Assembly (NCBI GenBank): GCA_037134895.1
Contig: JBAXLI010000011.1
Coordinates: forward strand, 18,095 to 82,094
Reading direction: 5' to 3'
Source of the DNA: CAIRDP01 sp037134895
Lineage (GTDB): Bacteria > Bacteroidota > Bacteroidia > Bacteroidales > FEN-979
Length of the DNA stretch: 64,000 bases
Shown: positions 51,521 through 61,100 of the stretch, one piece after another
Layout of the letters: each line of letters opens with the position of its first letter
Numbering within the stretch: position 1 is the stretch's first letter
Made by a program: the position numbers and the translations under genes
Notes under the pieces: model-generated
Database searches by the model: none
What the model was told of the DNA's origin: nothing
The model's input: the letters and a program-made list of their open reading frames with translations, nothing else

Positions 51521-53212
51521 TTAAAAGCTTATTCCCAGATTCATGAGTAGATGCTCAACAATCGGGCCCAGGGCCAGGGCTGGGAAGTGAGTCAGGCCCC
51601 CAACGATAAGTATCACCCCAACAAGTAAACCAATAAACAAACCGTTATCGGTACGGAAGGTACCCGACGACAGCGGAGTGACTTTCTTTCCAGCAAGGTT
51701 CCCGGCAATGGCAAGCACCGGAACGATAACACCGAACCGGCCTATGATCATGACAACACCAAGCGTCAGGTTGTAAAATACTGTATTTGCATTTAGTCCG
51801 CCGAAAGCGCTTCCGTTATTCCCTGCAGCCGATGTGTATGCATAAAGGATCTCGGAAAAACCGTGTGGCCCCGCATTGTTAATCCCAGCAAGACCAAGCC
51901 TGCTTACCGAGGCCCATGCGGTGAATATCTGTATGATCAGGTTGGTCGCAAAAACCCCTACCATCGCCATCTGCACTTCGAATGCCTCAATTTTCTTGCC
52001 CAGGTACTCCGGTGTCCTTCCAACCATCAGCCCGGCGATAAAAACGGTTAGTATGACGAAGATAAGCATGCCATACAGTCCGGCCCCCACACCTCCGAAA
52101 ATCAGTTCACCCAGCATCATATTAATCATGGGCACCATGCCCGCCAATGGAGAGAGACTGTCGTGCATTGCATTCACAGCCCCACAGGAAGCATCGGTGG
52201 TCACCACCGAAAACAGAATGCTGCTGGTGATGCCGAAGCGGGTCTCCTTACCCTCCATCAGGGGCAGATGACCGAAAATGGGATTTGATGAATATTCGGC
52301 ATACAGTGAAATACCCAGTCCTGCAAGGAATAAGATAAGCATGGCCGAAAAAATCGCCCAACCCTGTCGTGCTGAACCCACCATTTTCCCGAAAGTGAAA
52401 GTCAGAGCGGCAGGGATGAGAAAAATTGACAGCATCTGGAGGAAATTACTGAGAGGTGTCGGGTTCTCGAAAGGATGTGCGCTGTTGGCATTGAAAAACC
52501 CTCCGCCGTTAGTGCCCAGCATTTTTATTGAGATCTGGGATGCTACAGGTCCCATGGGGAGTACCTGCCGGGCTCCCTGTAAAGTCTGCACCGTTTCATA
52601 GGTTTTAAAATTCTGAACGACGCCCTGGCCCGCATATACCAGTGCAAAGAGGATTGAAAGTGGCAGCAAAACATAGATGGTTATCCTGGTGAGGTCGGTC
52701 CAGAAGTTCCCAAGCTTAATTGTGGTTTTCCTTGAAATGCCCCTGATCAGCGCCAGGGCTACGGCTATTCCGGTGGCTGCGCTTACAAAATTCTGCACAG
52801 TCAGACCTGCCATTTGAACAAAATAGCTGAGGGTGGTTTCTCCGGCATAAGACTGCCAGTTTGTATTCGTCACGAAGCTTACAGCTGTGTTGAAAGCCAG
52901 GTGCCAGGATACATTCGGAAGATGTTCAGGATTCAGGGGTAAGGAGGCCTGGATAAGCTGTATCAGGAATACGAATAGAAATCCTATGAAATTAAATAAC
53001 AATAATGAAATGGTGTATGATTTCCAGTTTGATTCTTCCTCTGAGGCAAGCCCGGTGAATTTGTATGTAAATTTCTCAAGCCATCCCAGGACAGGGGTCA
53101 TCAGATGCCTTTCACCCGAAAACACCTTGAACATATAATTTCCTAAGACCGGTGCCAGTCCTGTTATCAGGGCGACAAACAGAATGATCTGAATGAAATC
53201 CTGTGTTACCAT
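51521..53212 (-). CDS. kdpA: Potassium-transporting ATPase subunit KdpA
   Basis: A 563-residue ten-span channel subunit. Selectivity-filter-like segments are visible: NTNWQSYAGE, GTNGGGFFNANSAHPFENP, TTDASCGAVNAMHDSL and AAGNNGSAFGGLNANT. Full length. It starts 117 bp after an exported unknown protein that separates it from kdpF; I see no strong hairpin in that gap. Confidence 0.98.
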   Translation of the reverse strand: MVTQDFIQIILFVALITGLAPVLGNYMFKVFSGERHLMTPVLGWLEKFTYKFTGLASEEESNWKSYTISLLLFNFIGFLFVFLIQLIQASLPLNPEHLPNVSWHLAFNTAVSFVTNTNWQSYAGETTLSYFVQMAGLTVQNFVSAATGIAVALALIRGISRKTTIKLGNFWTDLTRITIYVLLPLSILFALVYAGQGVVQNFKTYETVQTLQGARQVLPMGPVASQISIKMLGTNGGGFFNANSAHPFENPTPLSNFLQMLSIFLIPAALTFTFGKMVGSARQGWAIFSAMLILFLAGLGISLYAEYSSNPIFGHLPLMEGKETRFGITSSILFSVVTTDASCGAVNAMHDSLSPLAGMVPMINMMLGELIFGGVGAGLYGMLIFVILTVFIAGLMVGRTPEYLGKKIEAFEVQMAMVGVFATNLIIQIFTAWASVSRLGLAGINNAGPHGFSEILYAYTSAAGNNGSAFGGLNANTVFYNLTLGVVMIIGRFGVIVPVLAIAGNLAGKKVTPLSSGTFRTDNGLFIGLLVGVILIVGGLTHFPALALGPIVEHLLMNLGISF

Positions 53213-53329
53213 ATCTTAAAACTCTTTTAATCAAGTTTCACAATCTGAATAAAACAGAAAAAGGACTCTGTCTTCCAAAATAACCAGGTCGGGCATAAAG
53301 TCAAGGTTTGTTAAGCAAAAATGAGGGTG

Positions 53330-53980
53330 TTATTGAATATGATTGTTAAAAATAGCGCACTTGCTCTCATAATGATGAATTTTATATTGTACTTGCTTTG
53401 CTTCCAGTGAACTTTCTTCAAATATGCTGTTAATAAAATATTCCATATTTAGCCTATCGTATGCATACAGTTCATCGTCATAGCTGAAAAACTCTTTCAG
53501 AAGTTCTATAAAATGAACATCCTTGTAAAAAGCTGCTTCAAGGTTACGTATCGTGAGCGGGTAAATAGGGGAACGGGCATTTACACTAAAAAAATAACTG
53601 GTAACATTATGAATGTTTCCTGACAGGCATTCGGTTATGTTGTAGTTGTATAATAATAGGTTTTCAGTCGGATTCAGGATCCTGTAGGATCTTTTATTGT
53701 AAAAACGAAAGCATTCGTTATTCTTGTCCCTGTATCCAAATATTGAGTCCGTATGCAAAGTAATAAAAGAGTCACCTTTAATAATTCGTATTGATTGTGA
53801 ATTCAGGAATTCCTTTGCTTCAAGACAATATCTTTTATCAGGACGATTGTTTGAAAAGGATAATTTACCGATGATAAAATCATTTGCAGACAAATACACC
53901 CCTTCAATTTCTTTCTGTGCAAATAACCTGGTATGGAATATGAAAAAAACAAGTATGAATATCAAGATTGGCCTTTTCAT
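53330..53980 (-). CDS. Exported protein of unknown function inside the kdp operon
   Basis: I do not recognise this 216-residue protein. It has a signal peptide (RPILIFILVFFIFHTRLFAQ, cleaved after FAQ) and no further membrane span, so it is probably periplasmic or outer-membrane attached. The mature part starts KEIEGVYLSANDF, with SDSIFGYRDKNN-like and NIHNVTSYFFSVN segments (paraphrased); Tyr, Phe and Asn are abundant, and it lacks a lipobox. It lies 10 bp after kdpF and 117 bp before kdpA in the same direction, so it is probably co-expressed with the potassium pump. Confidence 0.7.
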   Translation of the reverse strand: MKRPILIFILVFFIFHTRLFAQKEIEGVYLSANDFIIGKLSFSNNRPDKRYCLEAKEFLNSQSIRIIKGDSFITLHTDSIFGYRDKNNECFRFYNKRSYRILNPTENLLLYNYNITECLSGNIHNVTSYFFSVNARSPIYPLTIRNLEAAFYKDVHFIELLKEFFSYDDELYAYDRLNMEYFINSIFEESSLEAKQVQYKIHHYESKCAIFNNHIQ

Positions 53981-53990
53981 GGTATCTCAT

Positions 53991-54131
53991 TTAAAACTTT
54001 TCCGGGTTAACCAGAGCATATAAAAGGTATCCGAAAATTAACAACGCCACAACCGCCCCGATTATATAACCCGCAGAACTGCTCTCTGAATAAAAAGAGT
54101 CAGGTTTGATAAATAACATTAGTGCCAACAT
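53991..54131 (-). CDS. kdpF: KdpF-like small membrane subunit
   Basis: A 46-codon gene. The protein has a short head, one membrane span (GYIIGAVVALLIFGYLLYAL) and the tail VNPEKF, which is the KdpF signature (Y-x-L-x-x-P-E-x-F). KdpF stabilises the KdpABC complex. A downstream ATG (fifth codon) is an alternative start. It is the first gene of the kdp operon. A near-match to the -7 box (GATCTTTG) lies about 15-25 bp upstream, without a clear -33. Confidence 0.88.
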   Translation of the reverse strand: MLALMLFIKPDSFYSESSSAGYIIGAVVALLIFGYLLYALVNPEKF

Positions 54132-54272
54132 TACATTTCAAATTATAACAATGCAAAGATCCATCTGGAATCATAAGGATTTTGAAAGGAAGGTCTCTGA
54201 ATTATAAAGAAATTATAAAAACCTTGTTCAGTTGGCCCGGATTTCGGATATTGCACTTAAGAAAGGGGATAT

Positions 54273-54552
54273 GGGATGCAGGATGCAGGATGCAGGATGC
54301 AGGATGCAGGATGCGGGATGCAGGATGCAGGATGCAGGATGCGGGATGCAGGATGGACGAATATCGAATATCGAATATCGAGTCACCAATAACCAATAAC
54401 CAATAATCAATCACCAACAACCAACAACCAAAAACCAAAAACCAACAACCAAAAACCAACAACCAACAACCAACAACCAACAACCAATAACCAACAACCA
54501 AAAACCAACAACCAACAACCAAAAACCAACAACCAACAACCAATCACCAATC
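54273..54552. repeat. Three consecutive heptad families: (GGATGCR), (CGAATAT), (AACCAAN)
   Basis: About eleven GGATGCA/GGATGCG units (54273-54354) are followed by about three CGAATAT units (about 54358-54380), then about 24 AACCAAC/AACCAAA/AACCAAT units (54384-54552). The last family runs into the ATG of the GH29 gene. No other gene is found between kdpF (54131) and that ATG. Confidence 0.92.
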
Positions 54553-56124
54553 ATGAAATTCCCATTTCCACTCTGTTTTTTCATATTCGTTATCGCCGCT
54601 CACACCTGCTTTTGCCAGCCGGGACGGAATTATGCCGTTATTCCCCACGGTCTTGCTGTTGATTCTGTTATAAAAATTGCGGCCCATGTCAGGCCGTCGG
54701 AGCGACAGGCTGCCTGGCAGGAATTGGAATTCACAGTATTTTTTCATTTCGGGATCAATACTTTCGCCGGATTGGAGTGGGGGAAAAAGGAAACCAAAGC
54801 AGCGATCTTCAATCCAACGGAACTTGACGCCAGGCAATGGATACGAACGGCAAAGGAAGCCGGTGCGAAACTTGTGATCCTGGTTGCCAAGCACCACGAT
54901 GGTTTCTGCAACTGGCCGAGTAAATTTACCGATTACAGTGTTAAGAACACCCCCTGGAGAAGCGGGAACGGCGACCTTGTTAAGGAAGTTTCGGATGCAT
55001 GCCGGGAGTTTGGAATGAAATTCGGAATTTACGTCTCCCCCTGGGATATTCATTCAAAAGTTTACGGTTCTGATGAGTACAATACATACTTTAAAAATCT
55101 TCTCACCGAAGTTCTTACACAGTATGGGAAAATTGATGAAGTATGGTTCGACGGGGCCTGCGGGGAAGGTCCGAATGGTAAAAAGCAGGTATACGACTGG
55201 ACCGGGTATTATGAATTGATCAGGAAACTACAGCCTCATGCCGTGATTGCGGTTATGGGCCCTGATGTGCGATGGGTTGGAACTGAATCGGGCTACGGAA
55301 GGGAAACAGAATGGAGTGTTGTGCCTGTATCTGCAGCTTCTGTTGAAAGCATAGCCAAAAGCTCTCAGCAAGCTGGCGGTAACGGAGTCTTTCTGCCTCC
55401 CGGCAACATGATGGAGGAAGATCTTGGAAGCCGAAGCAGGATACAGGATGCAGAAGGACTCGTATGGTACCCTTCGGAAGTCGATGTTTCGATCCGCCCT
55501 GGCTGGTTCTACCATGAAAATGAAGATTCACTTGTAAAAAGTCCCGAGAAACTTGCCGACATCTATTTCAGCTCAGTGGGAAGGAATTCGGTTCTCCTGC
55601 TCAATCTTCCCCCTGACCGAAGAGGCCTCATCCACGAAAACGACATTAAAAGCCTCAGGGGGATGCGGGCCATCCTTGATTCGGCATTCGGCAATAACCT
55701 TGCAGCTTCTTCGGTTATCATCACATCCAACGGCAATCCGAAATCAAGGCCCGCCAACATGACTGACGGGAGAGCAGGGACGTATTATTCAATCAGGGAA
55801 AGCGGCCATACACCATCCTTCATCCTTGAACTGAAGAAACAATCCTCCTTTAACTGTATCCTGCTTCAGGAAAACTTCAGGAACGGTCAAAGGGTGGAAA
55901 AATTCAGCATCGAAATCCCTGACGGCAAAAACTGGAAAGCCATTGCTTCAGGAACTACTATAGGATATAAGCGGCTGCTGAGGTTTCCCACTGTGCAATC
56001 GGCCAGGATAAGAATAAACATTCTGTCGTCGAGAGACAACCCGGAAATATCAGAAATCGGAATTTTTTATTTGCCGGAGCGACTTATTCAGGTAACTTCA
56101 CAAAAAAATAACGATGAACGCTGA
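54553..56124 (+). CDS. GH29 alpha-L-fucosidase with C-terminal F5/8-type C domain
   Basis: A 523-residue secreted glycosidase. Signal peptide FPLCFFIFVIAAHTCFCQ. The GH29 domain shows FTVFFHFGINTFAGLEWG, VAKHHDGFCNWPSKFTDY and the nucleophile D200 in EVWFDGACGEG; LVWYPSEVDVSIRPGWFYH is a further family block. The C-terminal 140 residues resemble a discoidin (F5/8 type C) carbohydrate-binding module (RPANMTDGRAGTYYS). It releases alpha-L-fucose from glycans outside the cytoplasm. No susC/susD pair is nearby. It overlaps the next gene by 11 bp. There is no Shine-Dalgarno sequence, only heptads. Confidence 0.93.
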   Translation: MKFPFPLCFFIFVIAAHTCFCQPGRNYAVIPHGLAVDSVIKIAAHVRPSERQAAWQELEFTVFFHFGINTFAGLEWGKKETKAAIFNPTELDARQWIRTAKEAGAKLVILVAKHHDGFCNWPSKFTDYSVKNTPWRSGNGDLVKEVSDACREFGMKFGIYVSPWDIHSKVYGSDEYNTYFKNLLTEVLTQYGKIDEVWFDGACGEGPNGKKQVYDWTGYYELIRKLQPHAVIAVMGPDVRWVGTESGYGRETEWSVVPVSAASVESIAKSSQQAGGNGVFLPPGNMMEEDLGSRSRIQDAEGLVWYPSEVDVSIRPGWFYHENEDSLVKSPEKLADIYFSSVGRNSVLLLNLPPDRRGLIHENDIKSLRGMRAILDSAFGNNLAASSVIITSNGNPKSRPANMTDGRAGTYYSIRESGHTPSFILELKKQSSFNCILLQENFRNGQRVEKFSIEIPDGKNWKAIASGTTIGYKRLLRFPTVQSARIRINILSSRDNPEISEIGIFYLPERLIQVTSQKNNDER

Positions 56125-57220
56125 AAAAAAGCTTAGAGCCCGTCTGCAGACAGAGGTCGACACTGCCTATTTGTATAAGCGTGTTGCTTCCCTTGAAGAA
56201 GACACGGAGATAAGCGCCATTTACCTTGAAATGGCCAGGCTTGAGGGGATTCATAAGAAAAAAGTGATGGAGAAAATGCTTTCCGTCAATAAAAACGCTA
56301 AAGAGCCACTTCCTTCTGTAAGAGCCAGGATCATTTCAAAGCTGGGGGGGATCTTCGGACGCAATATGATCCTCGGGATTTTGCTGGAGGCTGAAAAAAG
56401 TATCTCAAGCGCAACCATCAGCAAGAAAAACGAAGCCGGTGCAACACCGAACGGTGCTGAGGACCGGCATGTGAAGATCCTGAAATCCCTCGACCACCTG
56501 AGCGGTGAGAAAGTCAGGAAGATGGAAAGCGGTCACCGTAATGTGGGAGGCAATGCCCTGAGGGCTGCGGTTCTTGGAGCTGATGACGGACTGGTCAGCA
56601 ACCTCAGCCTTGTAATGGGTGTTGCAGGGGCCACCCAGGGTGGTAATCCGGTACTCATTGCCGGTATGGCGGGCTTGCTTGCAGGCGCTTTTTCGATGGC
56701 CCTGGGAGAATGGATCTCGGTTAAAAGTTCCCAGGAACTGTATGAACGGCAGATCGAGATCGAAATGGAAGAGATTGAAAATAACCCTGAAGAAGAACGG
56801 CAGGAGATCATTTTACTGAACCGTGCCAAAGGAATGCCCGAAAACGAAGCTATTGCGCTGGCCGAAAAAATATTCTCAGATCATGACAATGTTCAGAATC
56901 TGCTGGTAAGGGAAGAACTCGGACTGAATCCCGACGAATTGAAAAACTCGGCCTGGGAAGCAGCGATAACCTCCTTCCTTCTCTTTATCACCGGTGCGAT
57001 CATCCCCCTTGCACCCTTCTTTTTCCTCAAAGGACAAATGGCTATCATGGCAAGTGCAGCAGTCAGCACAATCGCACTCTTCACTATCGGAGCAGCAATT
57101 ACATTACTGACAGGAAAACCTCTGTTTAAATCAGGGATGAGACAGGTAATTATCGGCCTCACCGCCGCAGCAGTCACTTTCGGCATTGGGAAACTGATAG
57201 GCACGGCTCTGTTGCCATGA
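56114..57220 (+). CDS. Ferritin-like/VIT1 fusion, MbfA-type iron exporter
   Basis: A 368-residue fusion. The N-terminal 130 residues look like an erythrin (ferritin-like) domain with Glu-rich helices (EVDTAYLYKRVASLEEDTE, YLEMARLEGIHKKK). The rest is a VIT1/CCC1 transporter: AAVLGADDGLVSNLSLVMGVAGA, GAFSMALGEWISVKSSQE, EEERQEIILL, and three further spans. This is the MbfA architecture, known in other bacteria for iron export and peroxide tolerance. Translation is coupled to the fucosidase by an 11-bp overlap, an odd pairing. Its stop lies in the arm of a large palindromic repeat. Confidence 0.88.
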   Translation: MNAEKKLRARLQTEVDTAYLYKRVASLEEDTEISAIYLEMARLEGIHKKKVMEKMLSVNKNAKEPLPSVRARIISKLGGIFGRNMILGILLEAEKSISSATISKKNEAGATPNGAEDRHVKILKSLDHLSGEKVRKMESGHRNVGGNALRAAVLGADDGLVSNLSLVMGVAGATQGGNPVLIAGMAGLLAGAFSMALGEWISVKSSQELYERQIEIEMEEIENNPEEERQEIILLNRAKGMPENEAIALAEKIFSDHDNVQNLLVREELGLNPDELKNSAWEAAITSFLLFITGAIIPLAPFFFLKGQMAIMASAAVSTIALFTIGAAITLLTGKPLFKSGMRQVIIGLTAAAVTFGIGKLIGTALLP

Positions 57221-57490
57221 GCCGTGAGTCGTGATTCGGCTCACAAGTGTTTCTTCGCAGCACCCTTGACATGACTTCTACGGTCGAAGTGAGCTCACAG
57301 CATCGGGAGCACTTCACATCGCTGCTGCGGTCTAAAAGAGCTCACCATTTCTGTCCCCTTAATGATTCCCAAAATCTCTGTTCGCTCTCTTACCCCTGAT
57401 GCAGCTTATGTGAAGTTCTCCCTCATCCTGCATCCGTTATCCGGCCTCTTCTAATCACGGTTCACGACTCACGACTCACGACTCACGATC
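57219..57490. repeat. Composite palindromic intergenic repeat, copy B (core 57305-57422)
   Basis: Outer arms are GAGCCGTGAGTCGTGATT (57219-57236) and AATCACGG...CACGACTCACGACTCACGA (57453-57489), made of TCGTGAG heptads. The core has inverted ends GGGAGCACTTCACATCGCTGC-like (57305) and GCAGCTTATGTGAAGTTCTCCC-like (to 57422). The inside matches copies A and C closely. It lies between convergent genes and contains both of their stop codons. Confidence 0.88.
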
Positions 57491-58034
57491 TATCGGGGAT
57501 GGCCCTGTTCAAATAAGACGAATAGTCTGCCACCTTTGGGTGGTAATCCTCATCCATCAGCGAAGACGAGATCAGGTAATCGGCTGTGGAGCGGTTACAG
57601 GCCGATGGAATGTTGTACAGAACTGAAATCCTCAGGAGGGCTTTTACATCCACATCATGCGGATGAGGTTGCATCGGATCCCAAAAGAAGATGAGAATAT
57701 CAACGCGACCTTCGGCTATCATCGCGCCAAGCTGCTGATCACCCCCGAAAGGACCTGATTTCAGCCTGATTATTTTAATTTGCTGAACCTTTTTCTTATC
57801 AATCACTTTGACTGCCTTTTCGGTTTTATTTGCAGACTGTTCCGAATCGGAGACCTCAAGACTCTGCTCTATCTTACCCACCAGGGTGTCGTTCACCAGT
57901 TTCCCCGTTGTACCTGTGCATATCAGCTGATGCTTCATCAGTATCTGCCAGTTCCATCCGACCCATTCAACAATATCGTGTTTACAATTATCGTGAGCCA
58001 CAAGGGCTATACGTTTTCTTTTTACTGAAGCCAT
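57483..58034 (-). CDS. mgsA: Methylglyoxal synthase with an internal insertion
   Basis: A 183-residue MgsA that converts dihydroxyacetone phosphate to methylglyoxal, a bypass of lower glycolysis. RIALVAHDNCK, TGTTGK, SGPFGGDQQLGAMIAEG, FFWDPMQPHPHDVDVKALLR and NIPSACNRSTADYL are all conserved. The family is about 150 residues. Here about 33 extra residues rich in Lys, Glu and Ser lie between TGTTGK and SGPFGG. The ATG at 58034 is preferred over the TTG at 58040. Its stop is the TGA inside the TCGTGAG heptad array. Confidence 0.94.
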   Translation of the reverse strand: MASVKRKRIALVAHDNCKHDIVEWVGWNWQILMKHQLICTGTTGKLVNDTLVGKIEQSLEVSDSEQSANKTEKAVKVIDKKKVQQIKIIRLKSGPFGGDQQLGAMIAEGRVDILIFFWDPMQPHPHDVDVKALLRISVLYNIPSACNRSTADYLISSSLMDEDYHPKVADYSSYLNRAIPDRS

Positions 58035-58062
58035 ATTCAAAATTTCTGCAAAGATACGACAT

Positions 58063-58103
58063 AAAAAAAAAGGCAGGCTTACCCTGAAAATGGTAAGCCT
58101 GCC
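58063..58103 (-). terminator. Strong intrinsic terminator of the large T9SS cargo gene
   Basis: Read leftward, GGCAGGCTTACC (58103-58092) pairs perfectly with GGTAAGCCTGCC (58083-58072) over an 8-base loop, then eight or more T. It lies 22 bp after the cargo gene stop and 29 bp before the mgsA start. Confidence 0.92.
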
Positions 58104-58125
58104 CTGAATTTTAAATCAATAAGAA

Positions 58126-61100
58126 TCAGTTTGTTATAATAATTTTCCTGACAAACCTGTTGCCATTATTTGTGACAACAACTGTATACACTCCTGCCGG
58201 TGCAGGGCTTATATCGATTTGTTTTTCAAGAGTACCGGCGACATTGAAATGGTCAAGTATGAAAACAGGGACCCCAAGTTCATTGCAGACCCTGATATCA
58301 TATGATGTTTCGGACCTGTTTGCAAAAGATATCCTGAAATGCCCGTCGTTTGGAACCGGGTACACATTTATGGCGGCTCCGTTAAGTTCACCAACCCCAA
58401 CCCCTGCGATATAGACATTGTTCGAAGAATCCGAAGAACAAGTGTTCACAGTCACCACGGTCCAGTACCATCCCGGCTCAGAAGCAGGAACAGTGTAGGT
58501 TTGTGAGGTAGCCCCGCTTATGGCATTGCCGTCCAGATACCACTGGTTGCCTGAGGAAGCGCTGCTGGTAAGCAAATATCCGCTTGCACTGACTGTGGGT
58601 ATGGGGGGAACAGCATGGATTGTCACTGCAAGTAAAGGTGAAACACCTCCGTTACCGCAGCTGTTGGTACCGAATACAGAAAAAGATCCGGCCCCGGGGG
58701 TATTAGCAAAACTGACCGTGATCGAATTGGTGTTAACCCCTGATGTAACGCTTGCCCCGGTTGGAATTGTCCAGGTATAACCTGTCGCATTTGCAATACT
58801 GGGCACTGTGTAAACATTACCTGTAGAGCCGGCGCAGACCGATGCCGGACCGCTTACTGCTCCTGCAGCTGCAGGAAGTGCGTTTACCGTTACTGTATAT
58901 GGCGGGGATGCCACTCCGTTGCCGCAGATGGTGTTGCCCGAAACGAGTATTGACCCGGAAACAGCCGAAGAACTTACATCAACCATTATAGAGTTTGTAT
59001 TAGCTCCCCCTACTACGTTGAATCCCGAAGGCAATGTCCATGCGTATGCTGTGGCCCCTGCAACAGGTGCACAGGAATAGTTCACTCCCGTGGCATTTGC
59101 GCATACTGAAGCCGGACCGCTTACAGCGCCTGCAGGACCGGGAACAGAATTAACTGTCACCGGGTATTGAGCCGGAGAAGAGGCATAGCAACCGCTGGCA
59201 TTTGCATAGTTCACACTAACAAACTGTGCCCCGCCTGTGCTCCAGTATACTGTAAGAACACTGTTTCCCTGACCGCTGATGATGGTACCGCCGGAAGAAA
59301 CAGTCCAGGTGTAACCCGTGTTACCCGACTGTGTTGTATAATCATAGTATCCTGAAGTTGCACAAAGTGAATTCACCCCGGTTATAGTCGGCAAAGGAGC
59401 GGCATTCACCGTCACATTGTATGCAACAGGAGACGCAGCCTGGCAACCGCTGGCATTTGCGTAGTTGACATTTACTGCCTGGGCACCGGTATTGTTCCAT
59501 CTTACCGTCACCGAACTTGTCCCGGCCCCTGAAAGTAAGGTTCCTCCCGCTGATACCGTCCATGTGTAACCACTCATACCTGTTTGGGTGGTGTAAACAT
59601 TAGTACTTGAACCCTGGCAGGCAGTAGCTGGTCCTGAAACAGTCGGAGACGGCAACGAATTTACAGTTATAGCAAGATTCGTAAACGGACCGCCACCGCA
59701 GGCTCCCACTCCCTGTACGCTGACATTCCCTGAGGTTGTCCCGAAACTAATGGTTGCACTTAACGTCCCCTGTCCAGCCGTTACGGTTGCTCCGGCAGGA
59801 ACAGTCCAGTTATAACTTGTTGCGGATGGCACGGGTAATATGCTATAGATGTTCCCTGCGCTTCCCGCACATACAGCAGCGCTGCCGGTGATGGTCCCCG
59901 GTGCCACAGGAGGCTGGCATCCTGCTGTAAACACCTGATCCAGACCGTTAGTCGTTCCTGCTCCGTTAACACCTACACATCGGTAATGGTAAGTGGCCCC
60001 GCTCGTCAGACCTGAGATATTTGCACTGACCGCGGTCGGGGTGTTTCCTGTAACCGGACTCGGTGTTCCTGCAACATTGGTTCCATAAGCTATCGTAAGC
60101 CCCCAGTCAAATGAAACCGTAGTGGAAGCCCCACTGGCTGTAACGGTGCCATTGAGGGTGGCCGAAGTGCCGGTTACATTTGTCGGAAGGTTCGTAACAA
60201 CAACCGGCGGACCGGAAGTTGTAAATGTCATATCAAGTCCGTTTGAACTGCCTCCCGTGCTTGTTCCTGCAACACGGTAGTGGTACAAAGTATTCGGAGT
60301 TAATCCTGCAATTGCTGCAGTGACCGCAGTAACTGTCGTTCCGGTTACAGGCGATGGAACACCTGCTACCATTGATCCGTAAGCTACTGTAAGGCCATAG
60401 TTGAAAGTTACAGCAGTAGATGCGTTGTTTGCGTTAACAGTTCCATTTAATGTGGCGGTATTCAGCCCTATTCCTGTGGCGGCAGTCGTAACGACCGTCG
60501 GAGGCGGGGCGCCTGTTGTAAAGGTCATGTCCAGCCCGTTTGATGTTCCACTGCCATTAACTCCCTTTACCCTGTAATGATACAATGTGTTTGGAGTAAG
60601 ACCCGAGATGGCCGCACTGACAGGAGTAGCCGAAGTACCCGTTACCGTTGCGGGAACACCGTTTACTGTGGTTCCATAAGCAACTGTAAGTCCGTACTCG
60701 AAAGTAACCGTGGTCGAGGCCCCGTTTGCGTTCACCGTCCCGTTAAGTGTGGCGGTTGAGCCGGTGATGGCTGTCGCTGCAGCAGTTACTGCAACCGGAC
60801 CGTTGAACAGCTCTGTATTCCATGTAGATGCTACCTCTGCATCAGTTAATGCACGGTTATACAGGCGAAATTCATCCATCAGTGTACCTGCATTTATGCT
60901 GTTGCTGGAGCTGTACCCTCCAACCAGGAAAGGCCCGGTACCTGTAATCGCAACGGCGGCTTGTGCAACAGAACTGTTAAAGACGCCATTGAAATAAACT
61001 CTGACCGCTGTGCCCGTATATACCAGGTGGATAACTGTTGGCGTCGAAGGGATTGCATTGATGGGAACATCGGTAAATCCAGTTCCTCTTAACCAAAGAT

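Noticed and set aside
54182..54406. Open frames reading repeated DAGCRMQ/HPASCIL units, here and at 23276, 26198 and 41883
   Set aside because: They are translations of the GGATGCA heptads in several frames and both strands; no start signal, no independent coding evidence.
54384..54552. Repeat array considered as CRISPR
   Set aside because: Units are 7 bp in direct tandem without spacers, and no cas gene is present.
55430..55460. GGATACAGGATGCAG inside the fucosidase as a coding heptad insertion
   Set aside because: The residues at this place are ordinary for the family and only two units are present; chance similarity is enough.
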